A stretch of DNA of 32,026 nt, from contig JAAWOG010000045.1 of assembly GCA_022799355.1 (NCBI GenBank), forward strand, positions 1 through 32,026, read 5' to 3'. Below the pieces are notes generated by a model. It was not told where the DNA came from, ran no database searches, and worked only from the letters and a program-made list of their open reading frames with translations. This DNA is from Lachnospiraceae bacterium (GTDB taxonomy: Bacteria; Bacillota; Clostridia; Lachnospirales; Lachnospiraceae). A program made the position numbers and the translations under genes. Below are positions 22,255 through 30,780 of this stretch, piece by piece. Position 1 is the first letter of the stretch. Every line of letters starts with the position of its first letter.

Positions 22255-23334
22255 TCAGGCCTCTTCCTTATAGATTCCGCTGATCTGCTCCTCCACGGCA
22301 AAGAAACTGTCCAACAGCTGGGGATTGAACACACCGCACTCCCCGGCCCAGATCATCTCCAGCACTTTGTTTCTGCTGAATGCCTTCTTATAGACGCGCT
22401 TGCTGCTCAGGGCGTCATATACATCCGCCAGCGACACAATCTGCGCCCAGGGCGATATCTCGTTCTCCACAAGGTGATCCGGGTACCCTCTGCCGTCCCA
22501 GCGTTCATGGTGATGGCGGGCAATATCGCAGGCGTAGTCGAACATCGCACTCTCCCGCAATTGAGAAATTCTCTCCAGAAGCACGACTCCCTGCGTGGTA
22601 TGCGTCTTCATAACCTCAAATTCTTCCTTCGTCAGCCTCCCCGGCTTTGCCAGAACCGCATCCGGGATGGCAATCTTCCCCACATCGTGCATAATCGATG
22701 CGACCGCGATATTATTGATCTCCTCCTTGCTCAGGTTCTCCCCGAATTCCGTATTCTCCAGCATAAACTTCGTGATGAAATAGATGCGGTTTACATGCTC
22801 CCCGGATTCCTCATTGCGGAACTCTATGGCGGTAGCCAGAGCCTCTATCATCCCTCTGTTCAGCTCACTGATGCGCTCCGCCTGCTTGAGCAGCTCGGTA
22901 TTCTGATTGTCTATCACGGTATGCAGACGTTCTCTGGTGGCGAACAGTTCCACCACGGACTTCACCCGCCTGCGCACCACATAGGAAACCACCGGCTTGA
23001 TAATGACATCCATCACCCCTAACCGGTACGCCTCCCGCGCCATCTCATCCTCATATTCCGCCGTAATCAAAAATATGGGAATCTTCTCCGGTATCTTCAT
23101 TTTTTTCAGATGCCGCAGTACTTCGATGCCGTTCATTCCGGGCATGACCACATCCAGAAAAATCGCACAGAACTTCTGGCGGTTTGTCAGAATTTCCGAA
23201 AGCCCCGCACTTCCGTTCGCCGCTTCCCTGATCTCATACATATCCGAAAAAATCTTCGCCAGAATTTTCCGGTTCACGAAATCGTCATCAATAATCAAAA
23301 TGGTATTAAAATTGTCCCTGTTGTGTTGTTCCAT
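22255..23334 (-). CDS. Response regulator with HD-GYP c-di-GMP phosphodiesterase domain
   Basis: 359 aa from the ATG at 23334, which has GAGGAG eight bases upstream; a GTG three codons earlier overlaps that site. Receiver domain at about residues 12-130 with the acidic cluster IIDDD and phospho-acceptor D61 in FLDVVMPGMNG. A coiled linker leads to the HD-GYP domain with GEHVNRI, the catalytic MHDVGK pair (H216-D217), THTTQG, RHHHERWDGRGYP and the SLADVYDALSSKR helix, all intact. HD-GYP enzymes hydrolyse cyclic di-GMP. Last gene of the operon with the hybrid kinase, Hpt and the related regulator at 23369, so phosphorylation from that relay is likely to switch the phosphodiesterase on or off. 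Confidence 0.93.
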   Translation of the reverse strand: MEQHNRDNFNTILIIDDDFVNRKILAKIFSDMYEIREAANGSAGLSEILTNRQKFCAIFLDVVMPGMNGIEVLRHLKKMKIPEKIPIFLITAEYEDEMAREAYRLGVMDVIIKPVVSYVVRRRVKSVVELFATRERLHTVIDNQNTELLKQAERISELNRGMIEALATAIEFRNEESGEHVNRIYFITKFMLENTEFGENLSKEEINNIAVASIMHDVGKIAIPDAVLAKPGRLTKEEFEVMKTHTTQGVVLLERISQLRESAMFDYACDIARHHHERWDGRGYPDHLVENEISPWAQIVSLADVYDALSSKRVYKKAFSRNKVLEMIWAGECGVFNPQLLDSFFAVEEQISGIYKEEA

Positions 23335-23368
23335 ACCCTTCACTCCTCGATCCCCTATGCGGCATCAC

Positions 23369-24397
23369 TTACAGAAAATAGTCAAAAATCATGGGCTCGC
23401 ACTCTTCTAACAGTTTATAGACCTCTCTTCCTCCCACACCCATATCATCGTCCACCAGACGCCTGATAATGTATTTGATCGGTTTTGCCTTATCGCCGTA
23501 AAATCTGGATCGCTTTTCTTCAAATTCATCCAGCACTCTGCAGAGCTGATTATAGAAGGAATTGTTTTTTCCCTTGATGCCGTAGGGATATCCTTTGCCG
23601 TCATACCGCTCATGGTGATGGAGGCACATGCTGGCACAGATCTCCACAAAATATTCGCAGGCTTTCGAGTGATTCAGCCTGATAAAGTTTGAACCGTATA
23701 TCGTATGCTTATCTTCCAGTTCCCGGGATTTTGTGCTGCCTGCCACCAGCTCCGCCGGCTTTTCATCCGGGATCAGCATCTCTCCGATATCACAGAAATA
23801 CGCCGCTTTGCTGATCAGCAGAATATTATCCTGATTCAGGTACTCCCCCTTAGAAGTCCTGCTGTAGGCGTTCAGCATAATGCGCATCAGATCTGACCGC
23901 ACCCTGTAACAGGAATCGCTCTTTCCGAAATTCACCAGATACGTTCTGTAAAGCGTCTCCAGTTCCGCGATGTATTTTGTCGTCTCCACCAGGTCCTCCC
24001 TGCTGAGATTATATTCCGGTATAATCCCCAGCCTCGACCGCAGACGCCCCTGTATATCCTCCCGGTCAAAAGGTTTTCCGATGAAATCACAGACATTGTA
24101 CTGAAACGCCTTCTCCACGTTATGCTTCGTAGGCTCCGCCGTAACCACAAATACCGGGATGTCGTTTATATTTTTTTCTTTCATGAATTTCAGCACGTCA
24201 AACCCATCGATATGAGGCATGGACAGATCCAACAAAATGGCATCCAGATCCTCTCCCATCGTAGTAATATATTCAAACGCCCTGTTTCCGCTGTCTGCCT
24301 CCAGCACCCTGAAATCAGCTTCCAGAATACTTTTCAGTATCATTCTGTCCACCATGGTATCGTCCACAATCAATACCCTTTTTTTATCCTGCACCAT
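23369..24397 (-). CDS. Response regulator with degenerate HD-GYP-like domain
   Basis: 342 aa from the ATG at 24397, preceded by GGGAGGAAAAG; the longer frame has no such site. Receiver domain at about residues 6-122 (LIVDDTMVDR, phospho-acceptor D57 in LLDLSMPHIDG). The C-terminal half resembles HD-GYP but is altered: the HD pair is C202-D203 in FCDIGEMLIPD, the lysine after it is Glu, and the upstream E-H ligand segment is missing. The later HHHERYDGKGYP motif is kept. Metal binding and c-di-GMP hydrolysis are therefore doubtful; a c-di-GMP-binding or partner-regulating role is an inference. It lies 34 bp upstream of the intact HD-GYP regulator gene. Confidence 0.85.
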   Translation of the reverse strand: MVQDKKRVLIVDDTMVDRMILKSILEADFRVLEADSGNRAFEYITTMGEDLDAILLDLSMPHIDGFDVLKFMKEKNINDIPVFVVTAEPTKHNVEKAFQYNVCDFIGKPFDREDIQGRLRSRLGIIPEYNLSREDLVETTKYIAELETLYRTYLVNFGKSDSCYRVRSDLMRIMLNAYSRTSKGEYLNQDNILLISKAAYFCDIGEMLIPDEKPAELVAGSTKSRELEDKHTIYGSNFIRLNHSKACEYFVEICASMCLHHHERYDGKGYPYGIKGKNNSFYNQLCRVLDEFEEKRSRFYGDKAKPIKYIIRRLVDDDMGVGGREVYKLLEECEPMIFDYFL

Positions 24398-24451
24398 ATC
24401 TTTTCCTCCCAATATTTGATGATGATCCATTCCTTCCGGACAAGTTTCACA

Positions 24452-24808
24452 TCAGCTCTGATTTCTCTCAATGCATTCGATGATCTGCTCCTGGATGGGG
24501 CGCAATTTCCCCATTACCTCTCCCGCTTCTTTTACTTTCCCTTCCCGCAGCATCCCGAGCATCTCCACATAGCCGTTGAAAAGCGGTGTCAGCGACAGAT
24601 TTCCCGTCATACCCTTCAGCATATGTACCTGCTCTATCAGCTTTTCGGCATCCGCCTGCTCAAAATCACCGGCCAAAATCTCCGCACCTTTTACCGTATC
24701 CGGAAACATACCGAGCATCATTTCGTAAAGAGGTTCATCCCCCATCACACGATCTATCCCCTCCGCCGCATTCACGCCCAGATTTTCCAGTTCTTCTCTG
24801 TATCCCAT
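24452..24808 (-). CDS. Histidine phosphotransfer (Hpt) protein
   Basis: 118 aa, all-helical. The phosphotransfer motif is QVHMLKGMTGNL with phospho-acceptor His62 (HxxKG). AAAGGGG lies seven bases upstream of the ATG. It sits 18 bp after the hybrid kinase gene and 54 bp before the first response regulator gene, exactly where a phosphorelay intermediate is expected. It should pass phosphate from the kinase's C-terminal receiver to the receivers of one or both downstream regulators. Confidence 0.92.
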   Translation of the reverse strand: MGYREELENLGVNAAEGIDRVMGDEPLYEMMLGMFPDTVKGAEILAGDFEQADAEKLIEQVHMLKGMTGNLSLTPLFNGYVEMLGMLREGKVKEAGEVMGKLRPIQEQIIECIERNQS

Positions 24809-24826
24809 TCCATAGCCCCTTTCTTT

Positions 24827-27800
24827 TTATCCCTGCTCTTTCTCTTTTTCTTCCAATACTTCCCGGATTGTCTTTTCCAGATTAGCCAGTATGATCGGCT
24901 TTGCGACGTGGGCATCCATCCCCGCTTCCAGGGCATCCCTGACGTCGTCCGCAAAAGCGTTTGCCGTCATGGCGATGATCGGTACCGTTATCCCGCAGGG
25001 GTGGTTCCCTTTCCTGATCTCCCTCGTCGCCTGATACCCATTCATAACCGGCATCTGCACATCCATCAGAATCATATCATACTCTCCAGGATCGGACTTT
25101 TCAAACATCTCCACCGCTTCCTGCCCATCCTTTGCAATGTCGCAGGTCGCTCCCCGGGTTTTTAATATCTTCACCAGCACCAGTCTGTTCACCTCTATGT
25201 CTTCCACCACCAGGATATGCTTACCCTTCACGGCGCTTTCATCCGGTTCGGGCGCTGCGGTCTCTCCCCCGGGCTTTTGATACATCACCCTCCGGATCGC
25301 CTCCTGAAATCTGGATAAGAAAAAGGGCTTCGGCATAAAGTGGTCTACCCCCGCTTCAAAAGCCTCTTTCTCAATATCGGTCCAGTCATAGGCGGTAAAG
25401 ACCAAAATGGGAAGTTTATGCGGGTAATTCTTCCGGATCAGCCGCGCCACCTCCACGCCGCTCAGTTTCGGCATCTTCCAGTCCAGCAGCATCAGGTCAT
25501 AAGGTTCGCCCTTTTCTTTCGCCTGCCGCACCAGAGGCATCACTTCCTCCCCGTCCGTCAAATAGTCCACCGTCACACCTGTCCCCGCCATACTGTGGAC
25601 CACATTTTCACAGATATCTTCATCATTGTCCGCGACAATGATCCGCTTGACACCATGCTTTTTCCAAAAATCCGGCTCTTCTTCCTTTACCCTGGTCCGC
25701 AGCTGCAGCACCACGGTAAACACGGAACCCTCGCCCAGGGTACTTTCCACTTTTATCGTACCGCCCATCAGGTCCACCAGATTGCTGGTAATCGCCATGC
25801 CCAGCCCTGTCCCCTGTATCTTGTTGGTACGCGTATTCTGTTCCCTGGTAAAAGGATCAAAAATTACCTTCTGGTACTCTTCGGACATACCCTGTCCGTT
25901 ATCTTTTATCCGGAACTGTATACGGCTGTACCCTTCCTTCACTTCCGGCAGTTCGCTGATCGTCACCTCGATCCTGCCGCCCTCCTGCGTATATTTCACC
26001 GCATTTGACAAAATGTTGATCAGAATCTGGTTGATGCGCATTTTGTCCCCGATCAGGTGCTCATGTTTGAAACCTGAGGTATATATCTGCATGGTCTGCC
26101 CTTTGGCGTTTACCTGGGGACGGATGATGCTGTTCAGCCCCTCAATAACCTCCACCAGATCCAGCTCTTCGGCATTCAGCATGACTTTTCCGCTTTCAAT
26201 CTTGTTCATATCCAGCACATCGTTAATAAGCCCAAGCAGATGCTGGCTTGCCGTGTCAATCTGCCTTGCATACTCTATGACGGTTTTCGGATCGTCCGCC
26301 TCCTGCTGCAGCAGTGTAACGAGTCCGATAATGGCGTTCATCGGTGTCCTGATATCATGGCTCACGCTGCTCAGGAACGTACTTTTTGCCTGATTTGCTT
26401 CCCTCGAAGCAATCAGCGCCGTCTCCAGATTTTTCTGAACTTCCCGGTCCCTTGTCCTGTCCGAGACATAGACGATGATCTTTCTCTCCCCCTGTATGCA
26501 GGCGCTGTAGATCGTCTCCCTGAACCATCTGCGCTCCCCTGTCTTCGGATCTATCCGCTCTAACTCTATCGACTTCAGGGATTCCTTCTCGTACAGTTTC
26601 TCCTCATTCTTTATCAGGGCGCATGAAACCGCCTCCCACAGCCATTTATCTTCCTTTTCCTCCGGGTTTGCCTGTTCTTCCTCTCCCGGCGCCTCATTCT
26701 CCGCCCGGCCATTTGTCCCGCCTTCCACATATTCCAGAATTTTCAGTTCCACCGGAGCGCTTTCCGCCTGGATGCCCAGCACCCGCTCAAAATTCGGGCT
26801 CACATATTCTATGCTGCGCTTGTCATCTTTCAGCATAATATAGGCATCATCGGTGTTGTTTCCAAGATATTTCGCGAGAATGCCAAACTGCTGCTCTTTA
26901 TATTCCTTTTCCTTCTCTTTTTGGAGGAGGTCTCTGCGCACCCTCCACATAAAGAAAAGAAACACGGTGAGCGTCACCATAATGGTAAGCGCGATTACTA
27001 TGATGATCTGAGAGTTGCTGATCACGCGGTCTGCCTCGTCCATAATAGCCCCCTCGGATACAATGGACATCAGATACCACCCATCCACACTCTCGATCGG
27101 CGTATAGGTATAGACATACTCTTTTTCCTGATCATGAAAAAGCACCGATCCGGACTCATTTCTGCCAAGTTCTTCTTTTAAGAAGGCTGCCTTTTCTCCG
27201 TTTTTTCCATCATCATCGAGCATCTCAAAAATATTATCCCCGACGCCGTCCTCTTCCCTGACAAAGGGGCGCATCAAAACATCCCCCTGCCGGTTTATGA
27301 TGTACGCGTATCCCTGTCCCCCATAAAAAGAAAGGGTAAATTCCTCCGACACCCGATCGGACTCATATCCCTTCTGAAACAGGCCTCTTACGCCATCCGC
27401 AAACGTAAAACACTCATAATACCCGAACATCTTCGTATCCGTAAACAGGCCGGTATACGGCTCCCTGAGGCCGCTGCCTGAAAATTTCCGGTACTCTTCC
27501 AGTTCCGCCTCTTTCATGCGGTGTACTTCCTGGGATTTGCTGTTATAATATTCTCCCGTCTCAAGGTTCACTACCGTATAGAGCGCATCCACCTCCGCAA
27601 ACACATCCAGTTTGCTCCGGATACTCTGCTGATCCCCGGAATCATGCCTTGAAAAATCATCCGCATAACTGTGGATCCTCTCCCGATCCCGCCTTACAAA
27701 ACTGTCAAACGCCTGCTGCTGCTGATGGGTTACGGTCTCCACATTGGAAATTGTCTGGGACATCAGACAATCACGTATGTAATGCACATAAAAGTGCGCT

Positions 27801-27880
27801 CCTACCAGTACGCACACCACCGCCGCCACAAAAAGATACATCCATTTTTTCTGGCTTTTCTTCTTTCTGTCCTCCTTCAT
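24827..27880 (-). CDS. Hybrid sensor histidine kinase with two receiver domains
   Basis: 1017 aa. Membrane helix about 13-33; extracellular Cache-type sensor about 40-285 (YTVVNLETGEYYNSKSQE, AYIINRQGDVLMRP); second helix about 291-312; a PAS-like region with an acidic insertion about 330-480. Then HisKA with STFLSSVSHDIRTPMNAIIG (phospho-His508), HATPase with NILSNAVKY, DNGQGM and GTGLGMAI, receiver 1 (about 746-866, D800) and receiver 2 (about 887-1010, D940). Both receivers keep their acceptor Asp and the conserved Lys of the KP motif. AAAGG precedes the ATG by about ten bases. First gene of the relay operon; it senses an unknown external signal. Confidence 0.95.
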   Translation of the reverse strand: MKEDRKKKSQKKWMYLFVAAVVCVLVGAHFYVHYIRDCLMSQTISNVETVTHQQQQAFDSFVRRDRERIHSYADDFSRHDSGDQQSIRSKLDVFAEVDALYTVVNLETGEYYNSKSQEVHRMKEAELEEYRKFSGSGLREPYTGLFTDTKMFGYYECFTFADGVRGLFQKGYESDRVSEEFTLSFYGGQGYAYIINRQGDVLMRPFVREEDGVGDNIFEMLDDDGKNGEKAAFLKEELGRNESGSVLFHDQEKEYVYTYTPIESVDGWYLMSIVSEGAIMDEADRVISNSQIIIVIALTIMVTLTVFLFFMWRVRRDLLQKEKEKEYKEQQFGILAKYLGNNTDDAYIMLKDDKRSIEYVSPNFERVLGIQAESAPVELKILEYVEGGTNGRAENEAPGEEEQANPEEKEDKWLWEAVSCALIKNEEKLYEKESLKSIELERIDPKTGERRWFRETIYSACIQGERKIIVYVSDRTRDREVQKNLETALIASREANQAKSTFLSSVSHDIRTPMNAIIGLVTLLQQEADDPKTVIEYARQIDTASQHLLGLINDVLDMNKIESGKVMLNAEELDLVEVIEGLNSIIRPQVNAKGQTMQIYTSGFKHEHLIGDKMRINQILINILSNAVKYTQEGGRIEVTISELPEVKEGYSRIQFRIKDNGQGMSEEYQKVIFDPFTREQNTRTNKIQGTGLGMAITSNLVDLMGGTIKVESTLGEGSVFTVVLQLRTRVKEEEPDFWKKHGVKRIIVADNDEDICENVVHSMAGTGVTVDYLTDGEEVMPLVRQAKEKGEPYDLMLLDWKMPKLSGVEVARLIRKNYPHKLPILVFTAYDWTDIEKEAFEAGVDHFMPKPFFLSRFQEAIRRVMYQKPGGETAAPEPDESAVKGKHILVVEDIEVNRLVLVKILKTRGATCDIAKDGQEAVEMFEKSDPGEYDMILMDVQMPVMNGYQATREIRKGNHPCGITVPIIAMTANAFADDVRDALEAGMDAHVAKPIILANLEKTIREVLEEKEKEQG

Positions 27881-27903
27881 TTTTCACGCCTTTCTGTTTA
27901 TTT

Positions 27904-27931
27904 AAAAACCGGGATGCGGCAGCCGCACCGG
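27904..27931 (-). terminator. Hairpin with U tract between promoter and hybrid kinase start
   Basis: On the minus strand CCGGTGCGG pairs with CCGCA-TC-CCGG and is followed by five T residues. It can terminate transcription coming from the GTPase-NYN gene (stop at 27979). It also lies downstream of the promoter at 27954-27982, so it may attenuate the kinase operon. Confidence 0.7.
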
Positions 27932-27953
27932 ACAACGATACATTATTTTCAGA

Positions 27954-27982
27954 ATTATACACCGTTCCCGGCCCGATTTCAA
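27954..27982 (-). promoter_or_regulatory. Promoter of the phosphorelay operon
   Basis: On the minus strand TTGAAA (27982-27977) and TATAAT (27959-27954) are 17 bp apart. The -35 overlaps the last codons and stop of the GTPase-NYN gene. The predicted start is near 27947, giving a leader of about 67 nt that contains the hairpin at 27904-27931. Confidence 0.75.
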
Positions 27983-30780
27983 GAACTTCCGCCGGGAAAG
28001 CCCCCGCCCTGTTCCATTCCCTCTCTCACTTTTTCCTCCAGCCCGTCCAGCAGATACCGCTTTCCGCCGCCCATACGGTCCAGATAATCCGTTCTCAGGT
28101 TCTGACTATAGTAGTCAATCTCTGTTTTCAACTCCCTTGCCGATAACAGGCGGCATCCCTGTCCCCGGATGATGATCTGCTCAAGCCCGTCGGAGGTCGC
28201 CACCGTAACATCGTATTTTCTGCCGTTTTCATGGGAGAAGCGCTCAATATACTGATCCGCCGTCTCCGCTTCCTTCGTGTAGACCACATGGATATTGTGG
28301 TAATCCAGCATCTCCGTATCGTGCCCTTTTACCCGGTAGGCATCAAAGACCGCAATCACCTCACACTGCCTCATTCCCTGATAATTGCAGAGAATATCCA
28401 GAAGTTTCCCTCTGGCGCCGTCGATGCTCACCTCCGAAATCTCTTTCAGATCCTCCCAGGCAAATATAATATTGTAACCATCCACCAGCAGATATTCTTT
28501 TTTTCTCTCCTTGCGTTTCCCTGTTTCCCGCACTTTTTCCGCGCCGTATTTCAGCGTTTTTCCCGATACGCCCTCCTGTTCGCCCCCGCTCTTTGACGAA
28601 AAACCACTCCCCTCAGCCCGCCGCTTTGTCTTCGCGTTCCATTTGCGCCCGCTGCCGCCGGGGCGGCTGTTGGCATGGGATGCGCCTGCCAAAATGGCAT
28701 CGATCTCCTCGGTGCCGATGGCCACCCGGCTCTCCCTGTCCTTGTCTCTCTCTTCCTGCCGCAGCCGGATCCGTTCTTCTATCTGCCCTGTTTCTCCCTT
28801 TTGTGCTTTTATGCCGCTCTCCACATGCATATAAGAAGGTGCCTCATACCAGGGCACCAAAAAACCCGCTCCGTGGGCGCAAAACACCGAGGAAGAAGGG
28901 TTGTCCGTATCCATATCCGGATCATAGCCGATCTTTTCGACTACCTCCGCCGTGTTATGACAGGGCGCATAACCGCCGGGCTGGCAGCTTAAATGCCCCT
29001 GTCCTTTTGTATACGCCGCAACTTCCCTCTGATAATCCTGCAGACATGCCACCGGAGCCCGCCCGCGCAGGTACGCCCTGATGCCGGAAATCTCCGGCGC
29101 CGTTATCTTTCCCTGCATCCTCTCTATATCAGTCATCGCCCTTCCGACCATCTTAGCCGGAATCTCCAGCACAAACTCATAGAAGGGCTCAAGCAGTACC
29201 GGCTCAGCCTGCATCAGCCCCTGCCTCACCGCCCGGTAAGTCGCCTGCCTGAAATCACCGCCCTCGGTATGTTTCAGATGCGCCTTTCCGCCGGTCAGGG
29301 TAATCCTGATATCAGTTATGACTGATCCGGTCAATACACCTTTATGTTCCCGCTCCTCCAGATGGGTTAGAATCAGCCTCTGCCAGTTCTTATCCAGAAC
29401 ATCCTCACTGCAGTCCATGCCAATCTGCACGCCGCTTCCCGGCTCCCCGGGCTCTAAGCGAAGCTGCACTTCCGCATAGTGCCTCAGGGGCTCAAAATGT
29501 CCGACTCCTTCCACCACGTCCGCTATCGTTTCTTTATAAACGATATTGCCCGGTCCGAAATCCACCGCCATCCGGAACCGCTCTTTGATCATATTCTGCA
29601 AAACCTCAAGCTGTACCTGCCCCATAAGCTGTACATGAATCTCCTGCAGTTTTTCTTCCCATATAATATGAAGCTGGGGTTCTTCCTCTTCCAGTTGTCT
29701 TAAAAGAAGCAGCGCCGCAGCCGCCTGCACATCCTCCGGCAGATAGACCTGATAAGTCAATACGGGCTCCAATACAGGCAGGATGGCTCCTTTTTCCTCC
29801 CCCAGCCCATCTCCCGGCATCGTATATGACAGTCCTGTCACCGCGTAGATGCCGCCGGCTTCGGCACTGTCAGCCGTATCATATTTTTCTCCGGAGTAAC
29901 TGCGTATCTGTGTCACCTTTTCCCGCCACAGGGCATCTTCCTCCCCCGGCATCCTGCCCTGCAGCTCATCCCTGACTTTCAGGCTTCCCCCTGTCACTTT
30001 CAGGAAAGTCAGCCTGTTTCCCTGCTTATCCCTGGAAATTTTATACACCCTCGCCGCAAAGGCTCCGTCCTTTTGATATGACCTTTCTTCTGTATAACAT
30101 AAAAGCCCTTCCAGAAGCTCCGCCACCCCCTCCATGCGCAGGGCGGAACCGAAAAAACAGGGAAACAGCTTTCTCTCCGAAATTAATCCGGCTATCTCCT
30201 TCTGTTCTATAGCGCCCGACTCCAGGAACCTTTCCAGCACAGCCTCCTCGCAGACCGCGATATTTTCATAAAAATCTTCCGTGTCAGGGCGTGAAAAATC
30301 AACCACTCCCCCGCCCGTTAATTCCCGGCTCTCCGCAAGAAGAGCCTCTTTTTTTGCAAGGAGGAGCGTCTGGTCCGTCCCCTGCTGATCCATCTTGTTA
30401 AAAAAGAGAACCGTGGGAATCCGGTATCTCTCCAAAAGTCTCCACAGCGTCTTCGTATGTCCCTGCACACCGTCCGATGCGCTGATCAGCAATACCGCAT
30501 AATCCAGCACCTGAAGGCTCCGCTCCATCTCCGCCGAAAAATCCACATGCCCCGGCGTATCCAGCAGGGTAATCTCCATATCTTTATACCGCAAAAGCGC
30601 CTGCTTTGAAAATATGGTGATCCCCCGCTTTCTCTCCATATCTTCCGTATCCAAAAAGGCATCCCGGTTATCCACCCGCCCCAGCCTGCGAATCATGCCG
30701 CAGTGATAGAGCATAGCCTCGGAAAGCGTGGTCTTGCCCGCATCCACATGGGCCAAAATGCCTGCCGTCAGTTTTTTCAT
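27979..30780 (-). CDS. TetM-like translational GTPase fused to a C-terminal NYN (YacP/Rae1-type) nuclease domain
   Basis: 933 aa from the ATG at 30780, which overlaps the upstream gene's stop (ATGA). Residues 1 to about 660 are an EF-G/TetM-type factor: P-loop AHVDAGKTT (about 10-18), KRGIT, DTPGH (74-78), NKMD (128-131), then translation-factor domains. A basic, low-complexity linker follows (about 660-760). The last 174 residues are an NYN domain: LLVDGYNIIF, VFDAYR, AETADQYIE and VATSDGLEQ preserve the acidic metal-binding residues. TetM-family proteins bind the ribosome like EF-G and dislodge tetracycline. Rae1/YacP of Bacillus cleaves mRNA in the ribosomal A site (established knowledge). 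The fusion suggests a ribosome-directed nuclease or rescue factor. Usual TetM length is about 640 aa. Confidence 0.9.
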   Translation of the reverse strand: MKKLTAGILAHVDAGKTTLSEAMLYHCGMIRRLGRVDNRDAFLDTEDMERKRGITIFSKQALLRYKDMEITLLDTPGHVDFSAEMERSLQVLDYAVLLISASDGVQGHTKTLWRLLERYRIPTVLFFNKMDQQGTDQTLLLAKKEALLAESRELTGGGVVDFSRPDTEDFYENIAVCEEAVLERFLESGAIEQKEIAGLISERKLFPCFFGSALRMEGVAELLEGLLCYTEERSYQKDGAFAARVYKISRDKQGNRLTFLKVTGGSLKVRDELQGRMPGEEDALWREKVTQIRSYSGEKYDTADSAEAGGIYAVTGLSYTMPGDGLGEEKGAILPVLEPVLTYQVYLPEDVQAAAALLLLRQLEEEEPQLHIIWEEKLQEIHVQLMGQVQLEVLQNMIKERFRMAVDFGPGNIVYKETIADVVEGVGHFEPLRHYAEVQLRLEPGEPGSGVQIGMDCSEDVLDKNWQRLILTHLEEREHKGVLTGSVITDIRITLTGGKAHLKHTEGGDFRQATYRAVRQGLMQAEPVLLEPFYEFVLEIPAKMVGRAMTDIERMQGKITAPEISGIRAYLRGRAPVACLQDYQREVAAYTKGQGHLSCQPGGYAPCHNTAEVVEKIGYDPDMDTDNPSSSVFCAHGAGFLVPWYEAPSYMHVESGIKAQKGETGQIEERIRLRQEERDKDRESRVAIGTEEIDAILAGASHANSRPGGSGRKWNAKTKRRAEGSGFSSKSGGEQEGVSGKTLKYGAEKVRETGKRKERKKEYLLVDGYNIIFAWEDLKEISEVSIDGARGKLLDILCNYQGMRQCEVIAVFDAYRVKGHDTEMLDYHNIHVVYTKEAETADQYIERFSHENGRKYDVTVATSDGLEQIIIRGQGCRLLSARELKTEIDYYSQNLRTDYLDRMGGGKRYLLDGLEEKVREGMEQGGGFPGGSS

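Noticed and set aside
24122-26393. Long plus-strand frames (347 and 255 codons) opposite the relay genes
   Set aside because: Shadow frames of the hybrid kinase, Hpt and regulator genes, with His/Phe/Pro-rich meaningless translations.
27979-30780. Acquired tetracycline resistance gene (tetM/tetO/tetW)
   Set aside because: The protein has a ~270-residue C-terminal extension with an NYN nuclease domain, is coupled to a housekeeping-type deacetylase gene, and shows no mobile element or composition break nearby. It looks like a resident chromosomal factor.
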